From contig NZ_LR732707.1 of assembly GCF_902506555.1 (NCBI RefSeq), forward strand, positions 2,317,290 to 2,381,289: a stretch of DNA of 64,000 nt, in the 5' to 3' direction. The position numbers and the translations under genes are program-made. Of the stretch, positions 5,976 to 15,105 are shown one piece after another (within the stretch, counting starts at the first letter, position 1; each line of letters begins with the position of its first letter). This stretch comes from Sphingorhabdus sp. 109. GTDB lineage: Bacteria > Pseudomonadota > Alphaproteobacteria > Sphingomonadales > Sphingomonadaceae. Below the pieces are notes generated by a model. That model was given only the letters and a program-made list of their open reading frames with translations. It searched no databases and was not told the origin of the DNA.

Positions 5976-8759
5976 CTATTTTTTCATGCTGTCGCGCAGC
6001 GCCGCCAGCTCGGCAAAGGCGCCGCCGGCGGTAGCGAGAACCGGTTCCGCCTTGCGTTTGGCCGGCGCTCCTTTGCCCTTCGTTTTCTTCTGATGCTTTT
6101 CACGCGGTCTGGATTGATGCTGGTTCTTCTTGCGCGCCATCCCTTTCCAGCGCCAATATTGGATGGCGGGCCCGGGTTCTGCAGGCGTAGCATCGGCTGG
6201 CTTTTCCTCCTCTTCGGCCGCTGTCGCTTCGGTCTCGCCGGCTGGAACGGCAGGCTTTTCGGCCTCTGCCCCGCTTTCCGCTGCGCCTGTTTCTGGTGCG
6301 CCCGTTTCCGATGCAGCTGCCACGGTGGCGGGCGCTTCAACCACCGCCGGCCGGTCGTCGGTTTTGACAAAACCTGCCAGATCAAGCAGCGCTTCATGGC
6401 ACGCTTGCGAGAGGCCCAGAGACGTCGCCAGAGCCGGATTCACGGCAAATACCGCATCCTGCTTGCGCGCTTCATGCGCCTGCTTGACCAGCCGTTCGAC
6501 CATGTCGACCCGAACATATTCGTCACCAATCTTGCGGAAACCGAGCCGTGTGGCATGACCGGCAGAGGAAAATGTCCCCTGTTTCAGATGCACCGCATTG
6601 TCTGGCGCCTGCTCGATCATCGGCTCTTCGTCATAGGCGGCGAACAGCGCCGTCCGCCAGAGCACAGCACCGGGCTTCATCAGCGCGTGATGGAATATAT
6701 CGAGCGCGCCAAAGACCAGACCGGCGCGGCGCGCATGGCCGCGCATGTCATTATCCAGCGCACGGACCGCCTGATCGATATCGCGGCGCGAGAGAATGCC
6801 CCCGGCGTCGACAATCTGCGCAAACAGCGCCCGCACCGCCGCCGGCGTCTCCGGTTCGTTGGCGAGCGCATCAATTCTGACCAGACCCTGCAGATGCTTC
6901 GCCTTCATCGCATCGACCCAGGCCTTGACCCGGTCCATGACCTTCTGGCTGTCCTCGGGCGTCATATCCTTGATCGAGCGCTCGAACCTGATCTCGGGCT
7001 GCAGCAGGGTCTTGCCCCTGACCAGCACCGCAAGCCGGCTATCACCCCACAGAATAGCCGGCTGACCGTCGGCATCGGGTACCAGCTTCAGGACGGAGTC
7101 CGGTGCCTTGGCAAGAGCGTCTGCATTGTCCGTCATAATCCGTCCCAAATATCTTTCTGCTGCAGCCAGCAGCATTTTTCGATCTTCTCTCCGGCTATCG
7201 GAAGGCACGACAAATTGAAAGCCCTTGAGTGTTCCTATTTCCTGTCCCTCGACCAAGACCTTGCCATCGTCATCGACGACGACATCCTGATGCAGCATAT
7301 CTTTCAGCAGACCGCGCATCAACACCCGTGTCCTCTTGTCAACGAATCGCTGGGTCAATTGGCTGTGCATTGCATCGCTCAACCGGGATTCCAGCGCACG
7401 GGTGCGCTCGACCATCGCTTCGGGCTGTTCCACCCAGCGCGATTTTTGCGCGATATAGCTCCAGCTGCGAGCGGCGGCGATCCGCGCGCCCAAAGTGGCG
7501 ATATCGCCCTGGACATTTTCCAGCCGGGCAATTTCCTGTGCCATCCGGGCGTGGGGAATACGGCCAGAGCCGCTGGCGAGATGCGGCCAGAGAGAGGCGA
7601 CAAAGCGGGCCTGGTGATCGGCGCCGACCTTGCGGAAATCGGGTATCGAGGCCGCCTCCCAGAGCAGCCTTATGGTGTCGGGTGATCGCGCCAGACCGGC
7701 CACTGCCTGATCCTGCGCCAGCCGTTTCAATACCGCAAGATCGACCGCTTCCGGAGCCGCCTGTAACCGGCGGCCCTGCGGAAATTCCTCCAGCGAGCCG
7801 ATCAGGCGGTCGAGCGAACCGAAATCCGGTTCCGCATTGCGCCAGTAGAGCCATTCCAGCTTCGGGAAATGATGCGATTCGAGATTCTCGATATCTTCGG
7901 GCGTCAATGCGTCCGAGTTGGCGAGACCGGTCAGCACGCCGAAGCTGCCGTCTTTCTGGTGCCGTCCGGCGCGACCGGCAATCTGGCCGATTTCCGCCAG
8001 GGTCAGCGGCCGGCGCCGACGGCCGTCAAATTTCTTCAGCGCGGCAAAGGCGACATGGGTGACATCGAGATTAAGGCCCATGCCGATCGCATCGGTGGCG
8101 ACGAGATAGTCGACTTCGCCGTCCTGATACATTTTGACCTGGGCATTGCGGGTCTGCGGCGAGAGGCTGCCCATCACGATCGCCGCTCCGCCATGCTGGC
8201 GCCGCAGCATTTCGGCGATCGCATAAACATCTTCCAGCGAAAAGGCGACAATTGCCGATCGCCGGGGCAGCCTGGAAAGTTTTCGCGGCCCGGCATAGCT
8301 GAGGGTAGAAAACCGCGGCCGGGTGACAATTTCGGCATCGGGCAGCAAGGCCTCGACCAGCGGCCGCAAACTTTCCGATCCCAATATCATCGTTTCCTCG
8401 CGGCCCCGCGCGTGCAGCATCCGGTCGGTAAAAATATGGCCGCGTTCGGGATCAATGCCGATCTGCGCCTCGTCGATCGCGACAAAGGCGAATTCCCGGT
8501 CCATCGGCATCGCTTCCGCGGTGCACAGGAACCATTGCGCGTCTTTCGGAATGATCTTTTCCTCGCCCGTGACCAGCGCTACCCGGTTGGCACCTTTCAG
8601 CGCCACAACCCGGTCATAGACCTCGCGCGCCAGCAAGCGCAGCGGAAAGCCGATCATCCCGCTCGAGTGGGCACACATGCGTTCGATGGCAAGATGGGTT
8701 TTGCCGGTGTTGGTCGGACCGAGAACGGCGACAAGAGACGACTGTGAGAACGGGGACAT
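5976..8759 (-). CDS. SUV3-like DExH RNA helicase with charged C-terminal tail
   Basis: A protein of about 927 residues. The N-terminal helicase core has Walker A GPTNTGKT (residues 14-21), motif II DEAQ in FVAIDEAQIGIDPERG, and motif VI QIAGRAGRH, as in the mitochondrial SUV3/bacterial MgpS-like group. A long helical middle follows. From about residue 815 the protein becomes low complexity: an Ala/Glu/Pro-rich acidic stretch, then a Lys/Arg/Gln-rich basic stretch. That tail looks disordered and suited to RNA contacts. Family knowledge suggests ATP-dependent RNA unwinding in RNA turnover. Starts at 8759 (ATG) or a GTG at 8771 are both possible. Confidence 0.87.
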   Translation of the reverse strand: MSPFSQSSLVAVLGPTNTGKTHLAIERMCAHSSGMIGFPLRLLAREVYDRVVALKGANRVALVTGEEKIIPKDAQWFLCTAEAMPMDREFAFVAIDEAQIGIDPERGHIFTDRMLHARGREETMILGSESLRPLVEALLPDAEIVTRPRFSTLSYAGPRKLSRLPRRSAIVAFSLEDVYAIAEMLRRQHGGAAIVMGSLSPQTRNAQVKMYQDGEVDYLVATDAIGMGLNLDVTHVAFAALKKFDGRRRRPLTLAEIGQIAGRAGRHQKDGSFGVLTGLANSDALTPEDIENLESHHFPKLEWLYWRNAEPDFGSLDRLIGSLEEFPQGRRLQAAPEAVDLAVLKRLAQDQAVAGLARSPDTIRLLWEAASIPDFRKVGADHQARFVASLWPHLASGSGRIPHARMAQEIARLENVQGDIATLGARIAAARSWSYIAQKSRWVEQPEAMVERTRALESRLSDAMHSQLTQRFVDKRTRVLMRGLLKDMLHQDVVVDDDGKVLVEGQEIGTLKGFQFVVPSDSRREDRKMLLAAAERYLGRIMTDNADALAKAPDSVLKLVPDADGQPAILWGDSRLAVLVRGKTLLQPEIRFERSIKDMTPEDSQKVMDRVKAWVDAMKAKHLQGLVRIDALANEPETPAAVRALFAQIVDAGGILSRRDIDQAVRALDNDMRGHARRAGLVFGALDIFHHALMKPGAVLWRTALFAAYDEEPMIEQAPDNAVHLKQGTFSSAGHATRLGFRKIGDEYVRVDMVERLVKQAHEARKQDAVFAVNPALATSLGLSQACHEALLDLAGFVKTDDRPAVVEAPATVAAASETGAPETGAAESGAEAEKPAVPAGETEATAAEEEEKPADATPAEPGPAIQYWRWKGMARKKNQHQSRPREKHQKKTKGKGAPAKRKAEPVLATAGGAFAELAALRDSMKK

Positions 8760-8880
8760 TGCCGACACCACAGCCGATCAGGCGCGCAGTTGCAAGAGGC
8801 TTGCCGCAAAAAGCGCCGGCGCCGACCGGACAACCTTGATTTTACACGATTCACCGCATGTAAACAGCCTGCACGGCGCC

Positions 8881-8895
8881 TTAATTTGACTTTAA
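8881..8895 (+). promoter_or_regulatory. perfect CtrA-type box (TTAA-N7-TTAA) upstream of M23 peptidase
   Basis: TTAA 8881-8884, seven bases (TTTGACT), TTAA 8892-8895, then C. This equals the full CtrA consensus. It lies 70 bp before the proposed TTG start of the M23 peptidase gene, the distance expected for an activator site near -35. CtrA is the cell-cycle master regulator in alphaproteobacteria, and its inhibitor SciP is encoded in this window. Confidence 0.65.
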
Positions 8896-8965
8896 CCAAG
8901 TTCCTGCACAGAGGTTGCTCACATAGAGGATGCAAAGTCATGACTTGCATCGCCAAGGGGTTCGT

Positions 8966-10534
8966 TTGTTCAAGAGTATCGACGATATCAACATGCAAGT
9001 TCAGGGGCCTGCGGCCATAGCAGCGACTCCCCTCTCCGCGTCGTCGACCGAAACGAACCTTTCCGATGACAAATTTGCCGAATGGCGGGAATATCTTGCC
9101 GAAATTGACTGGGTACCCGATCTCGGTCTGGACATCGGCAGTTTCACCTGGTTTCGTGGCCTGATAACGCTGACAGCGCTGTGCGGCATTGCCATCAGTG
9201 CCCTGCCGGACTTCGGACCGATTGCGGGGCATCGGGCCGATCCGCTGAGCGGCTATCGCGCCGATCAGGCCCGTTCACAGATGATTGCACCGCTGGCTTA
9301 CGGATCCGACACCGGCATCAGAATGGCGGCGACCGATGCGGTGCGACCTTTGGCAGAAAGCCCCGAACGCCCGTCAATCGAGCTGGTCGCGACGCTCGGA
9401 CGCGGCGACAGCCTGCGCCGGGTATTGCAGCGCGCTGGCGTTGCCAGCAGCGAAGCCGCCCGGGCCAATGACCTGATCAGCGGCGCGGTTTCGCTCGCCG
9501 ATATCAAGCCGGGAACCAAGATCGACGTGATACTCGGTCGTCGTCCCGCGAAAAACCAGGCCCGACCGCTCGACCAGCTGGCCTTTCGCGCTCGCTTTGA
9601 CCTCAATCTCGAAATATTGCGCGACGGCGACCAATTGAAGCTAAACCGCAAGCCGATCCTCGTCGACGATACGCCTCTGCGAATCAAGGGCACTGTCGGT
9701 TCGAGCCTTTACCGTTCGGCCCGCGCGGCCGGTGCACCGGCCGATGCAGTCCAGAAATATCTGAAAGTCATCGGTTCGAAACTGTCTGTATCCCGCGATA
9801 TTCGCGCGACCGACGAATTTGATATCATCCTCTCCTATCGCCGCGCCGAAACCGGCGAAGTGGAAGTGGGCGACCTGATCTATGCCGGCCTCGAACGGGA
9901 TGGCAAACCGACAGCACAATTGTTGCAATGGCAGAGCGGTGGCCGGACCAACTGGTTCGAGGCTTCCGGCATTGGCCAGTCCAGCGGCGAACTGGCGCGG
10001 CCGACCAACGGGCGGATCACCTCCAACTATGGCATGCGCCGCCATCCGATCCTGCGCTACAAGCGCATGCACAGCGGCCTGGACTTTGGCGGCGGCTATG
10101 GCGCGCCCATTTATGCGGTCACCGACGGAACGGTGACCTATTCCGGACGCAAGGGCGGTTTCGGCAATTATGTCAAGCTGCAGCATAGCGGCGGCCTCGC
10201 CTCCGGTTACGCCCATATGAGCCGGATCGCAGTGCGCAACGGGCGGCGCGTGCGCAAGGGCCAGATCATCGGCTATATCGGCTCGACCGGCCTGTCGACC
10301 GGCCCGCATCTCCACTATGAGCTCTATCGCGGCGGCCGGACGATCAACCCACGGTCGGTCAAATTTGTTGAACGGGCGCAACTGGGCGGACGCGAACTGC
10401 GCCGTTTCAAGGGCGAGTTGCAGAAGCTGCAGCAAGTGGCACCAGGAGCGGCGCTGGCGCCCTTGAAGAGCGCCGCTATCCACAGCAAACCGGAACGCGA
10501 AATCAACCGCCTGACCAAGCCGCTCAAGAGCTAG
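8966..10534 (+). CDS. M23-family murein endopeptidase (membrane-anchored)
   Basis: A protein of about 522 residues. Its C-terminal third is a LytM/M23 metallopeptidase domain: GMRRHPILRYKRMHSGLDFG (first zinc His and Asp), a GYAHMSR segment (catalytic His) and GPHLHYELY (last zinc His). All zinc ligands are present, so it should be active on peptidoglycan cross-links. One hydrophobic segment (FRGLITLTALCGIAISAL) near residue 70 anchors it to the inner membrane. I chose TTG at 8966 because AAGGGG sits five bases upstream; in-frame ATGs at 8930 and 8993 are alternatives. A perfect CtrA box precedes it, suggesting cell-cycle-timed wall remodelling (inference). Confidence 0.88.
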   Translation: MFKSIDDINMQVQGPAAIAATPLSASSTETNLSDDKFAEWREYLAEIDWVPDLGLDIGSFTWFRGLITLTALCGIAISALPDFGPIAGHRADPLSGYRADQARSQMIAPLAYGSDTGIRMAATDAVRPLAESPERPSIELVATLGRGDSLRRVLQRAGVASSEAARANDLISGAVSLADIKPGTKIDVILGRRPAKNQARPLDQLAFRARFDLNLEILRDGDQLKLNRKPILVDDTPLRIKGTVGSSLYRSARAAGAPADAVQKYLKVIGSKLSVSRDIRATDEFDIILSYRRAETGEVEVGDLIYAGLERDGKPTAQLLQWQSGGRTNWFEASGIGQSSGELARPTNGRITSNYGMRRHPILRYKRMHSGLDFGGGYGAPIYAVTDGTVTYSGRKGGFGNYVKLQHSGGLASGYAHMSRIAVRNGRRVRKGQIIGYIGSTGLSTGPHLHYELYRGGRTINPRSVKFVERAQLGGRELRRFKGELQKLQQVAPGAALAPLKSAAIHSKPEREINRLTKPLKS

Positions 10535-10606
10535 GGTGGCGCGCCGCCCGGCAAAGTTTTTCTCAGAAGAGTTGAGCGCCGCTGCCAGCTCCGCTAAGCC
10601 TCTCCC

Positions 10607-11608
10607 ATGTCACAAGATGCCACCTTCCCGCGCAGCCGATTGCGCCGCACCCGAACCCATGGCTGGAGCCGGGACATGGTCCGCGAGACACAGCTCTCGC
10701 CATCCGATTTCATCTGGCCGCTGTTCATCACCGAAGGCTCCGGCATCGAGGAACCGGTCGCCGCTCTGCCCGGCGTCTCGCGCTGGTCGGTGGACGGCAT
10801 TGTCGAACGGGCAAGGGAAGCCCGCGAGCTTGGCATTCCCTGTCTTGCCCTGTTTCCCAACACGCCGGCGGACAAGCGCAGCGACGACGGCAAGGAAGCG
10901 CTCAATCCCGACAATCTGATGTGCCGCGCCACCAAGGCGGTGAAGGACGCGCTGGGCGACGATATCGGCATTCTCACCGATGTGGCGCTGGATCCCTATA
11001 CCAGCCACGGCCAGGACGGGCTGCTCGACGACAAGGGCTATGTCGAGAATGACCGCACGCTTGATGTCCTGACCAAGCAGGCGCTGAACCAGGCCAATGC
11101 GGGGGCCGATATTATTGCACCCTCCGACATGATGGACGGACGGGTCGGCGCGATCCGCGATGTGCTCGAACTGGCGCATCATCACAATGTCCAGATCATG
11201 GCCTATTCCGCCAAATATGCGAGCGCCTTTTACGGCCCGTTCCGCGATGCCGTGGGTTCGGGGGGCCTGCTGAAGGGCGACAAGAAAACCTACCAGATGG
11301 ATCCGGCCAACAGCGACGAGGCAATTCGCGAAATCGCCTTTGATATCGCCGAGGGCGCCGACAGCATCATGGTCAAGCCGGGCCTTGCCTATCTCGACAT
11401 CATCTATCGCGCCAAGTCGGAGTTCAACGTGCCGGTCTTCGCTTATCAGGTATCCGGCGAATATGCGCTGATCAAGGTTGGCGCCGAAGCCGGCGTCGGC
11501 GACCATGACGCGCTGATGATGGAAAAGCTGCTGGCCTTCAAGCGGGCGGGGTGCAGCGGCATCCTCACCTATTTTGCTGCCGATGCGGCGCGCTTGCTCA
11601 ATGGCTGA
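10607..11608 (+). CDS. hemB: porphobilinogen synthase (delta-aminolevulinic acid dehydratase)
   Basis: A 333-residue enzyme that condenses two 5-aminolevulinates to porphobilinogen in haem synthesis. The Schiff-base lysines are visible in SAKYASAFYGPF (Lys203) and MVKPGLAYLD (Lys257). The metal-binding segment reads TDVALDPYTSHGQDG, with Ala and Asp where zinc-type enzymes have three Cys, so this is the Asp-rich (Mg-stimulated or metal-independent) class seen in many alphaproteobacteria. The next gene overlaps its last eight bases, indicating an operon with the GNAT protein and the gamma carbonic anhydrase homologue. Confidence 0.97.
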   Translation: MSQDATFPRSRLRRTRTHGWSRDMVRETQLSPSDFIWPLFITEGSGIEEPVAALPGVSRWSVDGIVERAREARELGIPCLALFPNTPADKRSDDGKEALNPDNLMCRATKAVKDALGDDIGILTDVALDPYTSHGQDGLLDDKGYVENDRTLDVLTKQALNQANAGADIIAPSDMMDGRVGAIRDVLELAHHHNVQIMAYSAKYASAFYGPFRDAVGSGGLLKGDKKTYQMDPANSDEAIREIAFDIAEGADSIMVKPGLAYLDIIYRAKSEFNVPVFAYQVSGEYALIKVGAEAGVGDHDALMMEKLLAFKRAGCSGILTYFAADAARLLNG

Positions 11609-12170
11609 GAAAGCCGACGATATCGTACTGGAAACCGACCGGCTGATCCTGCGCAAATGGCGCGCGAGCGATATCGAGCCGTTCATGGAGCATCTCAACA
11701 CCCGCAATGTCATGCGCTGGCTGGGCGGGGTGCAGAGCCGCGAGAAATTCAACGCCGCGATGCAGCGGCTGGAAGGCTATGACCGCGACTTCGGCCACAC
11801 ATTCTGGATCGTCGAGCGCAAGTCCGACGGAGAAATTCTCGGTTTCTGCGGCCTCAAGAGGGTCAACGCGCCGCAACCCAAGCTGACCGGCGCCCACGAA
11901 ATCGGCTGGCGGCTGCGCGAGGATGCCTGGGGCAAAGGCTATGCGCGGGAAGCCGCAACGGCCTGTCTGGACGCTGCCTTCACCCGCTGGAACGCACCCT
12001 ATGTGGTCGCCCTGACGGTTGCCGGAAACGAGCCGAGCTGGGGCCTGATGAAACGCCTCGGCATGACCCACCGTCCGGAACTGGATTTTCACGATCCCGA
12101 TTATGGCGCAGAGCTGAACCCGACCATTGTCTATAAAATCGAAGCTGAAGACTGGAGCTGCAAAACATGA
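11601..12170 (+). CDS. GNAT-family N-acetyltransferase (RimJ/RimL-like)
   Basis: A 189-residue protein with the RimJ/RimL type GNAT layout: ETDRLILRKWRASDIEPF at the start, GWRLREDAWGKGYAREAATACLDAAF (acetyl-CoA pyrophosphate loop with GKGYA) near residue 105, and NEPSWGLMKRLGM near 145. It transfers acetyl from acetyl-CoA to an amine; the acceptor is unknown. The start at 11601 overlaps hemB by eight bases, and the end overlaps the next gene by four (ATGA), so translation of the three genes is coupled. The link to haem synthesis is positional only. Confidence 0.85.
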   Translation: MAEKADDIVLETDRLILRKWRASDIEPFMEHLNTRNVMRWLGGVQSREKFNAAMQRLEGYDRDFGHTFWIVERKSDGEILGFCGLKRVNAPQPKLTGAHEIGWRLREDAWGKGYAREAATACLDAAFTRWNAPYVVALTVAGNEPSWGLMKRLGMTHRPELDFHDPDYGAELNPTIVYKIEAEDWSCKT

Positions 12171-12718
12171 CCCAAGCCCTGATCCTGCCGTTCAACGGCA
12201 AGACTCCGAAAATCCATCCCAGCGCCTTTATCGCGCCGGGCTGCAAGATCATCGGCGATGTCGAAATCGGTCCCGAATCGAGCGTCTGGTACAATTGCGT
12301 GATTCGGGCGGATGTGAATTTCATCCGGATCGGCGCGCGCAGCAATATCCAGGACGGCACCACCATCCATTGCGACAGCGCCACGCCGGCGACGCCCAAC
12401 GGCCATCCGACGATCATCGGTGATGATGTTCTGGTCGGCCATATGGTGATGCTGCACGGCGCGACGCTGGAAGACCGGGCCTTTGTCGGCCTGAGCACGA
12501 CGGTGATGGACGGCTGCGTGATCGAGGGCGATGCCATGCTCGCCGCCGGTGCGACGCTGACCCCGAACAAGCGAATCCCCTCGGGACAGCTCTGGGCCGG
12601 ATCGCCGGCAAAATATATGCGCGACCTGACCGAACCGGCAATCGCTGGCATGCGGATGGGCGTCGCCCATTATGTCGAGAATGCCAAGGCGCACAAGGCC
12701 GCGATCGACGCGCTGTAG
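12167..12718 (+). CDS. gamma-class carbonic anhydrase family protein
   Basis: A 183-residue left-handed beta-helix protein with hexapeptide repeats (IHPSAFIAPGCKIIGDVEIG, VWYNCVIRADVNFIRIG). The zinc-site pattern of the gamma-CA fold is seen in TTIHC, VGHMVMLHG and the intervening segment: His residues at about 65, 89 and 94. The Arg-Asp pair RADVN is conserved too. Many family members (YrdA/PaaY-like) bind metal but show weak or no carbonic anhydrase activity, so I keep the family name. It ends the hemB operon. Confidence 0.9.
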   Translation: MTQALILPFNGKTPKIHPSAFIAPGCKIIGDVEIGPESSVWYNCVIRADVNFIRIGARSNIQDGTTIHCDSATPATPNGHPTIIGDDVLVGHMVMLHGATLEDRAFVGLSTTVMDGCVIEGDAMLAAGATLTPNKRIPSGQLWAGSPAKYMRDLTEPAIAGMRMGVAHYVENAKAHKAAIDAL

Positions 12719-12777
12719 CTTATTGATTTTTTATGCTAATGTCCTGACCGGGTCGCTGTTCTTCGGGAGACGGCGAG

Positions 12778-13839
12778 ATGACGGAAGCAATTGACGCAAG
12801 CAAGGTAGAGCAGCTGGCAGGCAAGGTCATCGGGGATGTGGCCGGCGCGATGGCCGTTTTCATGTCCTATCTCGGTGATCAGGCAGGCGTCTATGCCGCC
12901 ATGGACGGGGCGGGAGCGCTGTCGGTCGACGCGCTCGCCGAGAAAACCGGACTGAACCCGAAATATCTGCTGCAGTGGCTCGGCTCCAACGCCGCCGCCG
13001 GCTATGTCACGCACCATCCCGACGGCGATCTTTTTTCCCTGAGCCCCGAACAGGCGCTGGTCCTTTCCCGCGAAGGCCAGCCGGCCTGCATGCAGGGCTT
13101 TTTCCAGAGCGTCATCTCCCAGTTCGAAACCCAGGCCGAAGCGGTGGAAACCTTCCGGTCCGGCAAGGGCAGGCCCTGGGGCGACCATTCGACCTGCTGC
13201 TTCTGCGGCACCGACCGCTTCTTCCGGCCCGGCTACGAAGCCTGTCTGATCGATCAATGGATTCCCGCGCTGGATGGCGTCAACGCGAAACTCAAGGCCG
13301 GGGCCAAGGTCGCCGACATCGCCTGCGGCCACGGCTCCTCCACCGTATTGATGGCAAAAGCCTATCCCGAATCGATAATTCACGGAATCGACTTTCACGA
13401 ACCGTCGATTATCGAGGCGCGCGCCAAAGCCGCAGCGGCGGGCGTGACCAATGTCGAATTCCAGGTCGCTTCAGCCCAGGATTTCCGTGGCGAGGATTTC
13501 GACTTCGTCTGCATTTTCGATGCGCTGCACGACATGGGGGACCCGGTTGGCGCCGCCGCGCATATCCGCAAGGCCCTGCGCCCGGACGGCAGCTTCATGC
13601 TGGTCGAACCGCTCGCCGGGGATAATATGGCAGACAATCTCCATCCCCTCGGCCAGATCTTCTACGCCTTTTCGACCACCATCTGCACACCCGCCTCGCT
13701 GGCGCAGGATATTGGCCTGGGGCTCGGCGCACAAGCGGGACAAAAGCGGCTGACCGAAGTGCTCAATCAGGCCGGTTTCTCGAACGTCAGGCGCGCGACG
13801 GAAACGCCGACCAACATGGTGCTTGAAGTAACCGGGTGA
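12778..13839 (+). CDS. class I SAM methyltransferase with winged-helix N-terminus
   Basis: A 353-residue protein. Residues ~20-90 look like the dimerisation/winged-helix region found in O-methyltransferases and Rv2258c-like proteins (ALAEKTGLNPKYLLQWLGSNAAAGYV). Residues ~165-290 form a methyltransferase fold: VADIACGHGSSTVLMAKAYP (motif I), GIDFHEPSIIEARAKA, then FVCIFDALHDMGDP and LRPDGSFMLVEP. The substrate is unknown. The STCCFCGTDRFF segment holds three Cys close together, an unusual touch that might bind metal or reflect a substrate pocket. It stands 60 bp after the gamma-CA gene and may have its own promoter. Confidence 0.85.
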   Translation: MTEAIDASKVEQLAGKVIGDVAGAMAVFMSYLGDQAGVYAAMDGAGALSVDALAEKTGLNPKYLLQWLGSNAAAGYVTHHPDGDLFSLSPEQALVLSREGQPACMQGFFQSVISQFETQAEAVETFRSGKGRPWGDHSTCCFCGTDRFFRPGYEACLIDQWIPALDGVNAKLKAGAKVADIACGHGSSTVLMAKAYPESIIHGIDFHEPSIIEARAKAAAAGVTNVEFQVASAQDFRGEDFDFVCIFDALHDMGDPVGAAAHIRKALRPDGSFMLVEPLAGDNMADNLHPLGQIFYAFSTTICTPASLAQDIGLGLGAQAGQKRLTEVLNQAGFSNVRRATETPTNMVLEVTG

Positions 13840-13867
13840 ACCGGGAGGGAGGACCGGCGGGCGCGAA

Positions 13868-14383
13868 TCAGCGCAGCCGGTTCTTCATCGCCTCGATGTC
13901 GGCCTGCTGTCGCTCAACCTGAGCTTGCACCAGGTCGCGCTGCGCGGCAATGATCGCGGTGCCGCCCGATTCGTCCGCCGCGGTCTCGCGCTCGAGCTGA
14001 TCCCGGTAAAGCGCGTCAATATCGGCCAGTGCCTCGACCGACGGACTGCGCACGATCTCCAGCGCTGCCAGTTCCATCTGGGCAACAACCCAGGCTTCGC
14101 TCGATTCCGCCGCGCCGCGGGCCGCATCCACCCGATTTTTGACCGCCGGCAGGCGCTCCCGGTATTTTGCGTCTGCGTCGCCGCTGCTGGCTACCACTGC
14201 GCCAAGCCTGGCTTGCAGATCTGCCGGCAGCGAGGAAATCGCAGTCACCGGAGCAGCCGTCTCTCCGGCCATCGGCGCGCTTTCATAAGGCCGCTTCAGA
14301 AGCGATGGAAAGTCGCCATCCTGCATCGCGCATCCGGACAGCGTAACCGTGATAATCGTCACCAAAGCAGGGAGTTTTTTCAT
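13868..14383 (-). CDS. putative lipoprotein with coiled-coil character, unknown function
   Basis: A 171-residue protein with a lipobox (LSGC, lipidated Cys18). The mature part is rich in Ala, Glu and Gln and predicted largely helical (residues ~75-171: KYRERLPAVKNRVDAARG, QAQVERQQADIEAMKNRLR), so a periplasmic coiled coil is likely. I do not recognise a family. It is convergent with the methyltransferase gene and divergent from rplU. About 220 bp lie between it and rplU. Confidence 0.72.
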   Translation of the reverse strand: MKKLPALVTIITVTLSGCAMQDGDFPSLLKRPYESAPMAGETAAPVTAISSLPADLQARLGAVVASSGDADAKYRERLPAVKNRVDAARGAAESSEAWVVAQMELAALEIVRSPSVEALADIDALYRDQLERETAADESGGTAIIAAQRDLVQAQVERQQADIEAMKNRLR

Positions 14384-14601
14384 TGCCCTGTCTTTACGAG
14401 AGGCTTATCCGCTCTGCAACGGCGAATCTCCAGACATGAAGCGGAGCGTTGCCGGGTCACATCGAATAGCCAAAAATCGCCTTAAGCCGGTTGACAGTGC
14501 CAGCCCCATCGGTTAGCTGCCCACTCTTTCCAGCGTGAGCCGAGAGACTCGCGTTAACGGCCTTGTGCGCTGGAACCATAAATTTGAAACGGAAAATAGC
14601 C

Positions 14602-15102
14602 ATGTTCGCAATTGTGCGCACCGGCGGCAAACAATATCGGGTTGCCGCAGGAGATATTATCGCAGTCGAAAAACTAGCTGGTGAAGCTGGTGATTCGGTA
14701 ACTCTCGACGACGTTCTGCTTGCCGGAGACGGTGATGACATCAAGGACGTCAAGGGTCTGACCGTTGCGGCCGAGATCCTCGCCCAGGAAAAAGGCGAGA
14801 AGGTCATCATCTTCAAGAAGCGCCGCCGGCATAATTATCGCCGCAAAAACGGCCATCGCCAGCAGCACACGGTTCTGAAGATCAGCGCTATCGGCTCCGA
14901 AAAGGCCCCGAAGAAAGCCGCTGCCAAGAAGGAAGCGACTCCCGCCGAAGACAAGCCCGCTGCGGAAGCCAAGGCTGCCGCGGCCAAGAAAGCACCGGCG
15001 AAAAAGGCTGCTGCGAAGACTGAAACCAAACCAGCTGCGGCCAAGAAGGCTCCAGCGAAGAAGCCAGCCGCCAAAAAGCCGGCTGCGAAGAAAGAGGACT
15101 AA
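14602..15102 (+). CDS. rplU: 50S ribosomal protein L21 with a Lys/Ala-rich tail
   Basis: A 166-residue protein. Residues 1-103 are a standard bL21 ([18 protein letters not shown] through [19 protein letters not shown]), which binds 23S rRNA domain near L20. Residues ~104-166 are an extension rich in Lys and Ala with [13 protein letters not shown]-type repeats, like the tail of histone H1. Similar tails occur on L21 of some alphaproteobacteria. I set the start at 14602, where L21 homology begins; an upstream ATG at 14563 adds a non-conserved leader. rpmA follows after three bases. Confidence 0.96.
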   Translation: MFAIVRTGGKQYRVAAGDIIAVEKLAGEAGDSVTLDDVLLAGDGDDIKDVKGLTVAAEILAQEKGEKVIIFKKRRRHNYRRKNGHRQQHTVLKISAIGSEKAPKKAAAKKEATPAEDKPAAEAKAAAAKKAPAKKAAAKTETKPAAAKKAPAKKPAAKKPAAKKED

Positions 15103-15105
15103 ACC

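Noticed and set aside
5697-7685. A 662-codon open frame on the plus strand
   Set aside because: It is antisense to the S4 protein and the helicase gene, which carry all the expected motifs.
14990-15100. Short direct repeats suggestive of a CRISPR or VNTR array
   Set aside because: These are the codons for the Lys/Ala repeats in the rplU tail; there are no spacers and no cas genes.
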